From NCBI GenBank assembly GCA_021521415.1, contig JAIQDT010000303.1, positions 434,001 to 498,000 on the forward strand: a stretch of DNA of 64,000 nucleotides, read 5' to 3'. This stretch comes from Bidens hawaiensis (Eukaryota; Streptophyta; Magnoliopsida; Asterales; Asteraceae). Position numbers and translations under genes: made by a program. Under the pieces are notes generated by a model. It ran no database searches, was not told the DNA's origin, and saw only the letters and a program-made list of their open reading frames with translations. Of the stretch, positions 12,301-23,979 are shown piece after piece. Numbering within the stretch: position 1 is the stretch's first letter; each line of letters opens with the position of its first letter.

Positions 12301-14330
12301 ATATACTTTGATCGATAAGCTTCACTCATGATTCTTTCACGTAATTCATCAACCTTCGGTACCAAAATTATGTTTCCAAGTCTGAGTATCTCATCATCTC
12401 CTTTGATTAAACAGTCAATTGTACCGTTACGCTTTTCTTCGGAGATTTGGTTTTCTTCAATTGCTTTCTTCTAAGCCTTCTTAATTTGTTCGATTAAATA
12501 TATTTGTAGTTCCAGTCTTAAGGCTCTAACCCTTATAGGTTTTTCATGTTCTTTGCGACTCAATGCGTCAGCTACTACATTGTCTTTTCCTTCATGATAG
12601 ATGATTTCACAATCATAGTCGTTTAAGATTTCCATCCATCTTCTTTGATGCATGTTAAGTTCTTTCTGATCAAAGATATGTTTTAAACTCTTATGATCAG
12701 TGTACACGATAAACTTGACTCCATATAAATAGTGTCTGCATAATTTCAAAGAAAAAATTGTGTCGCCTAATTCCAGATCATGAGTTGTATAATTCTTTTC
12801 GTGCACTTTCAATTGACGAGAAGCATAGGCTATTACTTTGTTTGGTTGCATTAGTACACAACCCATACATGATTGAGAAGCGTCACTAAATACAACAAAG
12901 TCTTCTATACCTTCTTGAAAGGCTGGTATAGGTGCATTAGTAAGCTTTGTTTGAGTAATTCAAATGCTTCTTGTTGTTTGGTTCCCCATTCATACTTAAC
13001 ATTCTTTCGAGTTAAAGAAGTTAAGGGAACTGCTATACGGGAGAAATTCTCGATAAATCTTCTATAGTATCCAGCCAAACCTAGGAAACTTCGAACTTCG
13101 GTTGGCTATCTAGGAATCTCCCACCTAGCTATCGCTTCAATCATGGCGGGATCTACTTGAATTCCATTTGTGTTAATAACATGACCAAGAAATTGTACCT
13201 CATGCAGCCAAAATTCACACATGGAAAACTTAGCATACAATTTCTCGTTTTGAAGTAATTCAAGCAAGATTCTAAGATGAACCTTATGATCTTCTTCCGA
13301 TTTAGAATAAATAAGTATGTCGTCATTGAATACGATAACAAATTTATCTAAATAAAGCCTACAGATTCTGTTCATCATATCCGTGAATCCTGCGGGAGCA
13401 TTTGTAAGTCCAAATGGCATGACCGTGAATTCAAAATATCCATATCTGGTTCTAAATGCAGTCTTTGGAATATCTTCTTCTTGGACTTTTAACTGATGAT
13501 ATCCTGAACGTAAGTCGATCTTTGAAAAACAGCTTGCTCCTTGTAGTTGATCAAACAGATCATCGATTCTTAGGAGTGGGTACTTGTTCTTAATTGTTAC
13601 TTTGTTCAGCTCGCGATAATCGATGCATATCCTCATCGATCCGTCTTTCTTTTTCACGAATAGGATCAGAGCTCCCCAAGGTGAAGACTTGGTCTTATAA
13701 ATCCTTTCTCTAAAAGTTGGTCTAACTGTTTCTTTAATTCTTTCATCTCTGTTGGAGCTAGTCTATACAAGGATTTGGCTATTTTCCAAGTATGAAGCCT
13801 ATCCTAAATTCAACATCACACTCTGGTGGTATTCCTGGTAACTCTTCTGGGAAAATGTCAAGAAATTCTGAGACAATTGGTACGCCTTCTAATTTCTTTT
13901 CTTTGGGTTCTTCTGTCACATACACCATGAATGCTAAGCAACCTTTTCACAAACATTTATTAGCTTTAATCATCGAGATTAGGCTAACATGACCTGCATC
14001 TTTGTCTCCGGCGATTTGAATTTTCTTCCCGTTTATACGAATTTCAATTGGTTTCTTATCACTTATGGTACGGGCTTGGTTATCAGATAACCAATCCATA
14101 CCTAAGACAATATCAAAGCATGCCAATGTCATGGGTAACAACTGGATAGGTATGGCGTGTCCTGCTAATAGAATTTTGCCCTTCTTCAAGGTTTCAGATA
14201 TTCTAACTAGATTACCATTGGACGTTTCAACTATGAGTGATTTGTCTAACATAACTAAGGGTTCGTTTAATAAATTATAGAATCCCTTATCTATAAAACT
14301 TTAGTTTGAACCTAAGTCGAATAAAACCCT
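12301..14330 (-). pseudogene. gypsy E pol: protease, RT, RNase H, start of integrase
   Basis: Read right to left. The protease block (about 14330-13947) has LFDLGS where DSG is expected and a VLGMDWL motif. RT at 13657-13106 has [35 protein letters not shown] and [10 protein letters not shown] (the usual position of YXDD). An [12 protein letters not shown] segment follows in another frame. RNase H (12866-12471) has [10 protein letters not shown] and ADALSRK. The integrase N-terminal region stops at 12301, just after RSKY and before the expected HPG, because the F LTR begins there. Stops and frameshifts separate the blocks. The order PR-RT-RH-INT and the motifs place it in Ty3/gypsy, most like chromoviruses. 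The rest of the integrase and the 3' LTR should lie left of the window. Confidence 0.9.
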
Positions 14331-16171
14331 AGCATAGACATTGTTGACAAGAATCGTACTGGTTATGACGTCCAGCATCTCAGCTGTCTTCTCGGTCTTG
14401 AGCATAGAAACACGTGCATTGCCCTTTCTACCTTCATTCTTGGTGCCGCTACCACTTGCACCATCTCCTCCTATTTTCTTCTTCGGACATTCATTTTGAA
14501 AATGTCCCATTTCTCCATAACTATAACAAGCAATCTTATTATTCCAACAATCAGTTGTTGCATGACCCACTTGTTTGCAATTAGTACAGGTAACTTACTG
14601 ATTGAACCTGCACTTCCCAAAGTGTCTTTGGTTGCATATCTTACACAATGGAATTGGTGATTGAGAATTCTTCTTCTCACCACGGTATGGTTTCTTGTTT
14701 TCCCTATCATTCTTCTTGAACACAACTTCCTTCTTGAATATATTCTCCTTCTTTTATTCTTCACGATTTCTGATCAACCCATTCATGATGTATCCAGCCA
14801 ATCCCATGGCTGAATCGATAGTTTGAGGTAGAGATGGTCTGACCATATCTTTAATCTCCTTTGGCAAACCCCAGATATAACGAGTGACCTTGTAATTTTC
14901 TGGCATTACCAAGTGTGGTACAATTTTACAATACTTCAAGAATTTAGTATTGTTGTCCTTAAGATTCGTCCAACAACTCTATGATTTAAGAACTTGATTT
15001 GAATTCCATCTTTCTCATTCACCGTGCAAAAATTCCTGATTATGAGGTCCTTAAATTCTTCTCAACTCAGTTTGTACATGTTTAATCTACCCTTGGCTTG
15101 TATAAGGGTGTTCCACCATTGCAAAGCTTCTCCTTTGAATGATTGGGAGGAATATTGAATTACTTCTTCTTCTGTACACTTACTAATGACATTAATGGCT
15201 ACTATTTCTTCAAGCCATCCTAGTGCAGCAATAACATCATCACTTTCATAGAAATCTTTGGGTTTAAACGTCTGGTATGTCTTATAACAACAGCCTTTTT
15301 TAGTCTTTTGTTTCTTGGTTTTCTTCTCTTTATAATTGACAAGACCCGAGCCCCGGTGCGGAAGCGTGAATAATGGTCGTTATAAACGGTGGAGCTCGGA
15401 TCTGAGCAAGGATCGAATCGTATTCACTCTTGAAAGATGTTTGGATGGATGAGTAATATTGGAAGAGAGCCTGAATCGATTACAATAATCAAGAAACTGG
15501 ATGAACACATATATGTAATCGAAACACAAACATAAAGAAAGATGTGGCAGTACGATTTCATTATTCAAAAGAGTGTCATACAGAGCACTCATACATACAC
15601 ACATACATACAATAAAGATCAGCCACCTCCTTGGGAGCTTATCCCGGAGGCAGCGACTCTCTCATAGGGATAAAATCCTAGATCTCACCTAATACACAAT
15701 ACACTCTTCTTAGACAAATTAACAAATACATCTATTTATACTAGTCTAGCATGACTTGGTCTTCAAGCCATCCACCCCTGGTTGAGACCAAAAATATTAT
15801 TATATTTTTTCACCCACAATAATAATTCGATGCGTCGGTCTAGAATATAACTCCCAACAATAATCACTATTAGCATTAGAGCTGACATATTCTTCTTCTT
15901 CTTCTTCTTCTTCTTCTTCTTCTCTCTTGGACTTGTTAGATTTCTCATTGCTCGATGTTTCTTTCTTCCTCATAGTCTCGAGCATAGCTGGAAAAACTTC
16001 AGCAAATCCTTTTGCGATCAGTTCTTGCATGTCCTCCTTTCTCACGAATTGATCACCAGCGAGAGGGGTAGCATTCACTTCCTGATTTTCGATATTTTTC
16101 TTCAATCTCCCTCTTGTATTCCTTGAGGGTCCACTATTGACTTCAGCGTTCGAATTTCCTCTTTTCGACAT
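14250..16171 (-). pseudogene. gypsy E gag with zinc knuckles, split by a copia solo LTR
   Basis: The N-terminus starts at 16171 (MSKRGNSNAEV) and has a Glu run encoded by a GAA/GAG microsatellite (15888-15921). The frame is interrupted by the solo LTR at 15337-15859 and resumes in KKGCCYKTYQTFKPKDFYES, running through the retrotransposon gag core (ALGWLEEI, WWNTL, about 15300-14950) with stops and a frame change. CCHC-like knuckles follow at about 14660-14480 (CKICNQRHFGKC, CTNCKQVGHATTDC, CYSYGEMGHFQNEC). The third knuckle has Tyr where the second Cys should be. The three-knuckle layout is typical of Del/Tekay-like chromoviruses. It is non-functional as it stands. Confidence 0.85.
15337..15859 (-). 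repeat. copia-type solo LTR in gag of E
   Basis: A 523-bp block on the minus strand runs from TGTTGGGAG to TCTTGTCA. It is flanked by a perfect 5-bp TSD, ATAAT (15332-15336 and 15860-15864). Removing it restores the gag reading of element E. There is no internal region, so it is a solo LTR from LTR-LTR recombination. Confidence 0.9.
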
Positions 16172-18808
16172 TCTACAGACGAGAAATAAGAGGTAACTAT
16201 TAGTTACTATCTCTAAGAATTCACCAAAGGCGTATCTTATCTGTACCTTCGGGCCTAGGCGTGTGACTCACAGTTGGTACCATTTGTGTCAATTTATCAA
16301 GGTTTGCAGCGTAAAATGTTAATTTAAAATATTTACTTTTATAACGTAGGGAATTAAATACCCTCACAGTTAGTTCTACATATGCATCATTACAAAATTA
16401 GCTGAGCCACCAGCTGTACTCTATGCCTAGTGATCTTCTATCTCCACTAGCATATCCACCACTATACATTACTCCTGATTACCTGAAAACAGTTTCAAAA
16501 TACGTCAGCTATATGCTGGTGAACACACAGACTCGATAAAAGATTTTCACAATTCATTTTGACACAACACCAATAGCATTCAACGACTCAGTGGGTCTCA
16601 ATCCCATCTCATTAGAACTAAGCATACGCACAAACAACATAATTGGACTTCACTCGCCCTAGAGATAGTCACTTGCCTCATGGTTAGTATGTCTGTAGTG
16701 TGCCCACTACAATACATATATGTAAGGATCCAGACATATGTGTATTTTAGATCGAGTGTTTAGTACTACCTTGTATCAAAACGTTTTAGAGGATTTGAAC
16801 CAGCCATCATGCAAATACTTTTATAACTCTTTTACATATGGATAACCGTCCATAGTTTAAAAAAGTAAATATCTTTAAAAAGACAGTACATAGACGTATT
16901 CATGTCGTAAAACATATTCACATTATAAAAAGGCTGAGCGTATTCACCTTTTGTTATAATCAATGTATCTCACTGATAAATGCTCGATCTTTATCTCGGA
17001 CCTATAGTACGAGAATAACATTTTACAAATAACTAGATCTATGATCTAGTTTTAGACCTTTAGTCTATTTGCAAAACCTTTACCTTGATATGCATTTCTT
17101 TTATAAAACATTTATATGCTACATTTCTTCAACATGAAGAAACGTATATATCAAATTTCTTCTTTTGAAAGAAATGTCTTTATAAAATAAAGAATAAAAT
17201 TGCATCTATATTCTTATCTTATGAAAGCTACATTTCACTTATTTATATGATCAACGTATAGACTATCCCCCCCCCCCCGACTAGGGTATAAATAATAAAA
17301 TAATCGGGCAGAATCCCTACCTGGTATGACTTGTCTATACTGAATGCTTAAACTTTAAGTGGGCAGCACTTCTACTTGCACGTACTTCTAGACAACTAAT
17401 GTATTGGAAATGACGGGATTTCGGCACGAAAATTGAGGTAAAGTATGTGTGATGTGATTTGAGACTTCATCCCATAACTGCCTATTTACATGCTGAACTG
17501 GACTTTCTTCGCGTCACGCAAAGGACAAATGTAGCCGCCATTATTATTATATTCCTTCGCGTCGCGAGAAGCATACTTTGCGTCGCAAGAAGTTGACCAA
17601 TAGGTCTGCTAAATCAACCCACTAGACCTGCCATGTGTCGACACGTGTGACATTCGTGACAAAACCGGATACACCTTAGTTCTTACAAACTCGAATAAGC
17701 GTTTAACCGTTTATTGCATAACAAGCAAATGAATAACCGAACGGGTCTGGTTATGAACCGGATATCCCGAGGGGCCATCTATAAGTGTTATACATTTAAT
17801 ATAAGCTAAAATATTAGTGATATGGCCTTAGTTTGATAGCAAACAAGTTAAACGAAAACATGCTCGTTTAACTACCCGCTATAGATTTAAAAGCGAAAGA
17901 TAGTTACAAACCAAGCATTGTATCATCCGTTAAGCCGAAAAAGACTTACCAAACACTTATTTGAAATGTTTTAAGCGATCCATGAAAATATTTTTGATTT
18001 TTACAAACATATAGTATGTTTTTATAATTTTACACAAAACTAGCCGAAAAACACTCGTTTTTGCACTGTTTAACGCACCCGATAAGTTTTTAGCGCCAAA
18101 AACCGAACCCGAAATAAATTTGGGGTCGGGATTTCACGTTTGGGCACGCAAAATGAGACTGATGTGCCAACAGTGGGCCCAAAGGGGGCCCACCAAGCCC
18201 AGCCCGCCAAAGTTGAATAAAACTTTTTTTTCATTATTAATTTGGTTTCCTTTAAAACTAAGAAAGCTTAGATATTTTCAAGTCATTTTCCAGAACTTAT
18301 ACTATCAAACATCTACTGTTCTTCATGGAAACTAGCCAAAACTTAAGGTATTTAGCAAGTTTAATCAATTTTAACTTGATTTAATCATGTTTAATTACTT
18401 ATAAACATAGTTTGATTACCAAAAATCACTCCTAACAATGCAAAAATCCTAAAAATTGTTCAAAAACATGGTTTGATCATACACATGGTTAGGAACCTGG
18501 TTTGATAGCTTTTTTGGCCATAAACACGGATTAAAGGGTTGAAACGGCGTTTTTATGGTTCAAAAGTTCGTTTTTGTGCACTAGCCGAAACCCTAATGTA
18601 GGTTCCCAGCCGGATCAACACAGGATTATCTCGTAACACGAGGGTGCGGAATCCCCTACGTATACGATACGATTGTTTAAACGAGAGACACGTAAAGAAA
18701 CACGTAACACGTAGAACAAAGGTTACTTTGTTATTAGATGTGAATACTAGAAACACCAAAATCTGTTGCGGCTTACAAGACGAACACCTCAAAAACCCTC
18801 CTTAACTA

Positions 18809-20215
18809 ACGGCTATAGTTCGCCGAGGGTTCAGTGGGTTTTTAGTATTGTGTTTGACCAAAAATGGACCAGTGCTGACTTATATACTTTCTGAAAAACC
18901 TAGTGGCGAAGTTATGACAACTTCGCCAGATTGTCAACATCGCCATCCAAGCGAAGTTAATTGTAAAACAATTTGAAAGAAGGAAAAAACCAAGAGCGAG
19001 TAACCCTAGACTCTATGTTATTCATATAAGACAAACGTATAAAATAATATGAAATAAACATAAGTAAAATAACATTGACGGGATCAAATTTCAGTCTTTA
19101 GTGAACCCAGCATGTTTAAAAAAAGATCCGAACATGGAATCATACTGATTAAGAGGCTGTTACAAAGATCCATGTTCAGCCTTATTGTAACATAGAGAAA
19201 CAGGTTGAAGGCAGGTATAAAACTTAGCATGATTCTCATTGCTTCAGTGATACAGATTAGGTTCAATTAGGCTCAAAATTTAGATGGACATCACTTAAGG
19301 AACTGTGATGCCTCCTATCTATCCTCAAGGCGTATTTGGCTTTCCCCAGATCACCCCGAGTTGACTTCGACCTGTAGTGTCTGATTTAAACAATGTACAT
19401 TTGAGTTGGCATCACAAGCCTTACATCTTGCACAACACTCAGTTGGTGCCTCATTCATGTTGTTTTAGTCTTTGTGAATTTCAAAGGAAATAATAATTCC
19501 CTTTTTTTAAGGAACTATAACATATACCTGCAAGTCCCGAATCTGGATCACTGCAGAAGGATAACACAATCTACGCGGGGATCTAGACACTAACGGGCTC
19601 GTGTATGACTGGGTAATCACTTTTCTGCCTATCATTCGGAGAGATATATGTGGAGACATGCACATTTAAAATGACTCTCCACAGTAAATCGAGCAGATTT
19701 AATTTGTATCACATTAACTTTTACGCATCATGGAAAGCTACCGTACCAAACAATGACTGTTCTAAAGCCTTTTAAGCCTAATAACTTCACCCGTTAGGCG
19801 CACAAAAACAGTTCATCTATCATTTTCCAAAGGTTAGATCAATTTCCAATTTAACATCAATTTTGAAGCTTCATGAGAAGCTATAGATTGAAAAAGTATA
19901 TCATTTCCCCTTAAAAAAAATTTTATATTCAGATGCCCCGATCACTTCTAAGTCTTTGGGTAAATGGCTATCCCAAAAATCCAGTGGATTTGCAGGACCA
20001 AACACATACAAATATGTGTCCCTCCAACTTAGTGTAACCGACATAATTTTCAGCGAAGGAATAAAAACTCATCATAACCGCCCTAGTGGCTTTCAGTTAT
20101 TAGGTTAATGGTTGTCCTTAGAATCTACACGTAGATACAAGGACCAAACATATTCAAGAACATGTCCTTCAAACTTGAGCAACCGACATAATTCTCAGCG
20201 ATAGTGATGTTTTTT
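18809..20215 (-). other. long 3' untranslated region of copia A
   Basis: There is no coding sequence. The block from about 19077 to 20205 matches about 30060-31085 of copia H, so a roughly 1.1-kb segment downstream of pol is conserved between two elements with otherwise different LTRs. In A the part containing GGACCAAACA and CGACATAATT is present twice (about 19935-20070 and 20075-20205). H has it once. Confidence 0.6.
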
Positions 20216-20486
20216 TTTTAAATGTAAAAGAAAAAGATGGTTACTCGGGATTGATCATCCCATTAAGTTCAATAAGGTTTTGAAAACGGGACCGGTCAAA
20301 GGCTTTTGTAAAAACATCGGCAAAATTATCTAGTGAATCAACATTTTCAAGCATGATTAATTTCTTCTCAGCACAATCCCATATGAAATGATGACGAATG
20401 TCAATATGTTTTGTTTTACTATGTTTTACGGGATTGTTAGTTACTGAGATAGCAGCAGTGTTATCAATGCAAATAGGAGTTGTGCT
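20216..20486 (-). pseudogene. RNase H C-terminal remnant of copia A
   Basis: The minus-strand translation gives NPVKHSKTKHIDIRHHF and then NFADVFTKAF, the hallmark end of copia RNase H. It is joined directly to the protease region, so about 3 kb of integrase and RT are missing. A 23-bp direct repeat at the junction (20481-20503 and 20527-20549) marks the rearrangement. Confidence 0.85.
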
Positions 20487-20750
20487 TTAACTCTTCCACA
20501 AAATCTGAGAGACGCTCAGAAGATTGTGCTTTAACTCTTCCACAAAATTAACCTTCTCCAACTTGATTCTCCCATTAGTAACAGTACCGATTCCAGAAAT
20601 TTTTCCTCCACTTTCTCCTGCAAAACTAACTCTTCCACCTTGTACAGCTTTCAAATCACGTAACAATTTCTTGTTACCCGTCATGTGCCGGGAACAGCCA
20701 CTGTCGACAACCCACATGTTGTTCACAGTCCTGTTCGACTGTTCCTGCAC
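20487..20750 (-). pseudogene. copia A protease fragment
   Basis: The translation contains WVVDSGCSRHMTG, the copia aspartic protease active site with an intact D-S-G, followed by SFAGESGGKISGIGTV and the linker motif ELKHNLLSVSQI that precedes GAG-pre-integrase. The frame then runs into the deletion junction and stops within a few codons (LWKS). It lies directly downstream of gag (20766 is the end of the gag ORF, 16 bases away in another frame). Confidence 0.85.
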
Positions 20751-20765
20751 AGTTAAAGAAACGAG

Positions 20766-23501
20766 TTAAAAGCGGGGGACCCAAGCCCTTCTGGTCTTGG
20801 GTTGGTCAAACCTGTCAAACGGCATCCAACTCCTTGGTTGCCCAAAGTTCACTTGAGAGAGGTTTTCATTTGATTTGAATGGAAGATTTCTAGAAAACTG
20901 ATTATGAGGCCATCCAAACAACCTTGATTTTCTAGCGTTAATGGATTCGAAGTTACCCATTCTATGATTAACTAGGAAAAAAAGAGGTTGGTTTCTGTGA
21001 GATCTTAAATTTGTCCAACGATTAAAGTTGGATGCATTAGAATTCGTACCAGTACCAGTTTTAAAGTTCGTTCCATTTTCAGTTTTGGTTGGCCTCAATT
21101 TTTTAGATTTCTTCCTCTTCAGCGGACAGTTACTGACAATGTGACCTACCTTGTTACATCGAAAACATCTTTTGTTCGGACAATTAATTTTCTTTGGACA
21201 ATCTATGTCTATCCGAACATTCTTTTTAGAAGTTGCAGCAAAAGATGAAGTTGCTTCACTGACAGTTTGTTTCACATAAGGGGGAACGAATGGGTTTAAA
21301 GAAGATTTCTTTTCACTAAAAGTATCACTCTCCCCCCGTCTGAGTAACACAACTTCATCATCCACTCTGCGAATGTTTACAGACTCCTTATTTGTGGAAT
21401 CTCGATCCACAACTGACGATTTTGTCTGAACTGATTCATTAATATCTTTATCTAGGTTCTCATGATTGCTCAATTTAACGTTGGTGTTGCTTGATTGAAC
21501 TTTAACGGGTGAGTCGATGGAGCTGACATTTCCCGTTACTGTCTGATCAGGTTTAACAAAGGCAGGTGGCTGATTACAAGGATTATAAGTGTAGTTATTG
21601 TTAAAAGGTGGTGGAACTTCATTGTATCCAATTCCTCCTTTATCGTTGGGAGAACGTTGAACACTTAGGACATGATTAAGCATCATTGAGGAGTTTCTAA
21701 ACGGTTCAAGTTTTCTGTTTAGTTCCACCACTTTCACTTGATAATCAGCTATCTGTTTGTCCTTTTCAGCAATAAGTTTGGTTTTTTCTTCCACAACTTC
21801 ATAACTTATATCGATTACTTGGATTTTCTCAGCTAATGTTGCCTTAAGGCATTTTATGTCTTTTTCACCAGCATTAATTTTGACCGAGTAACTGTTTTCC
21901 CTTTGTTTAGAGTAATGATGTTCTTCTTTTACAATTTTTAATTCTTTTTCCAAACTTACATACTGATCAGTTAAAGCATTTAATTGATCAGACAATTTTT
22001 CACATTGTTCACAATGAGGTTCAGAACATACCTCTGAGAGCTGAACATTCACTTCTGCCATATATGCTTGATCCTCCACTGGTTCCTTGTCACTTCTTTC
22101 ACTCATGATATTCACCAGATTTGCTTGCTCAATCACCTCCTCAACTTTGATGTTCCAATTATATCCATCATTCTGTTGAGACACCATGGCTTTTATTTCA
22201 CTTCCATTCCCATTCTGCTGAGTAGGCCTGTTCTGACCCCGTTCAACTCTCTCATTTGGGCACTCTCTCGCAAAGTGTCCATTCTGTTGACAGTTGTAGC
22301 AACAAACCTTTGACTTGCCAAATCCCGGTCTCTCTCCCACGAACTTTCGTCCAGTCTTCTTCATAAACTGTTTTACCCTTCTTACTATCATCGCCATTTG
22401 CCACTGCAGATCCATTTCTTCCATGTCATCAGCATCTATCTGATCATAGTCCTCATCCAAGGTTGCAGGGTCAACTATCTTTCCCTTGATGTAATTCTCA
22501 TAAGACGCAATGAAAAAGGCATAAAGAGCAAATTGTTGTTCAGCAGATTTTACACTCATATGCATCTTTGAGTAATTTACATTTGAAGGACTAGTAGAAG
22601 AATTACTGACTGAGGATTGAGATTTTGAAGAACCACTTCCACTTGCTACAAAGCATATATCTCCATCCATATTCATCACCACATGACCATCTTGCGTAGA
22701 ATTTGGTTCCCCGCCTGAGTAATAGGCGGTCGAATCTGTTTTAGATCATAGAGTTTGCAGAGCCTTTTGCACCATACATTCCCGGATCCTGAACCTGATC
22801 AGTAGGCATCTCTTTTCGTAACATATTAAGCTCATAATTACGTAACTTGCTAACTACCTTCTCTAAATCAAAGCTATCAAATTCTTTATCTTCTTTCATC
22901 AGAACTGTGTACATCTCCCATCTTGGTGGAAGAGCATCAAGAAGTTTTTCCACGATTTCACTCTCAGAATAATTTATGAATAGTTTTCGAATTCGGTCAT
23001 CAAGTGATAGTATCTTGTGATGATGTCATCAAGTGATTCATTCTTAAAGTACTTGAATACTGAGAACTGAGTCTTTAGTAACTTTGTCTTTGAGTTTCGG
23101 ATTCCGACATTACCTTCATAGCGGTTCTCCAATGCTTCCCATAATTCCCTAGCCGTCTTGTACTTTCTGAAAGTATGAAGAATTTCCTGAGGTAGTGCCT
23201 TGGTGATTGCAGCTAGTGCCTCACTTTCTGCCTTATACATTTTCTTCTCATCGTCCTCCATCTTATTATATTTTTTTAGTTGCTCACGTCCTTCAAACTC
23301 AGTTGTTGGAGGGATATAACCATCCTGAATACATACCCACATCTTTGCATCTTGATATTTCACATACTGCTCAACTCTGTCTTTCCACGCAACAAAATCA
23401 GTGCCTTTAAGTAACTTTGGAGCTTTAGTCGCTGACCCAGCTTCAACTTCCATTTTCACCAGTTCAGTGATGCTTATTGACGTCATTTTAAACCGAAACA
23501 T
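20766..23501 (-). pseudogene. copia A gag with two zinc knuckles and a coiled coil
   Basis: Three segments follow one another: 23501-22974 (UBN2-type gag core, with FVAWKDRVEQYV, LWEALENRYEG and a final FENYS), 22953-22741 (KLLDALPPRWEMY), and a 638-codon open frame 22682-20766. The last has a first CCHC knuckle (CYNCQQNGHFAREC, about residues 125-138), a Glu/Lys-rich coiled coil (about 225-325), a second CCHC (CFRCNKVGHIVSNC, about 509-522) and an Arg/Asn-rich tail. Gag forms the virus-like particle and its knuckles bind RNA. Only two breaks (near 22960 and 22700) stop this gag from being continuous, so the copy is relatively young. H has the same knuckle, coiled coil, knuckle order. Confidence 0.88.
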
Positions 23502-23514
23502 GAGCTGGAACTAA

Positions 23515-23790
23515 TTGAAACGGTATTTCGTGAAGGCGAAGAAAGTATAACTTCGCATTGTGTTAACTTCACCAAATTACAACTTCACCAAGTAACATCG
23601 CCAAAGTACAACTTCGCCAACGAATTAACTTCACTTTCTGTTAACTTCACCGAGTAACTTCGCCAACGTACAACTTCGCCAAAGTATAACTTCGCCAATT
23701 AACTTCACTTTATTTTAACTTCACCAAATAACTTCGCTGAAACCCTAACTACAGGTGACGGCAACTTCGCAGGATGCGAGATCTAATTTT
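23515..23790 (-). repeat. AACTTCGCC/AACTTCACC motif cluster in copia A leader
   Basis: About a dozen copies of ACTTCGCC or ACTTCACC at irregular 10-25-bp spacing lie between the gag start and the primer-binding site. Further copies lie in the LTRs (near 18904-18955 and 24222-24250). Confidence 0.8.
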
Positions 23791-23967
23791 GAGCAGTGTT
23801 TTTCTTGTTTCGAATGATTAAAAGGTAGTATGGAGTGCGACGAGGGCAATATAATGTAGGAAGGGACTGAACGAACGGTTTTTTACGTGAAACGATTCCG
23901 CGAAAAGTCTAGCGGAGTTCGTTTAACACAAGTGTGATAATCCCGAACCACACAATCACGAGCAAAT

Positions 23968-23979
23968 GCTCTGATACCA
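23968..23979 (-). promoter_or_regulatory. primer-binding site of copia A
   Basis: On the minus strand TGGTATCAGAGC begins two bases after the 5' LTR end. It is complementary to the 3' end of plant initiator tRNA-Met. Confidence 0.92.
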
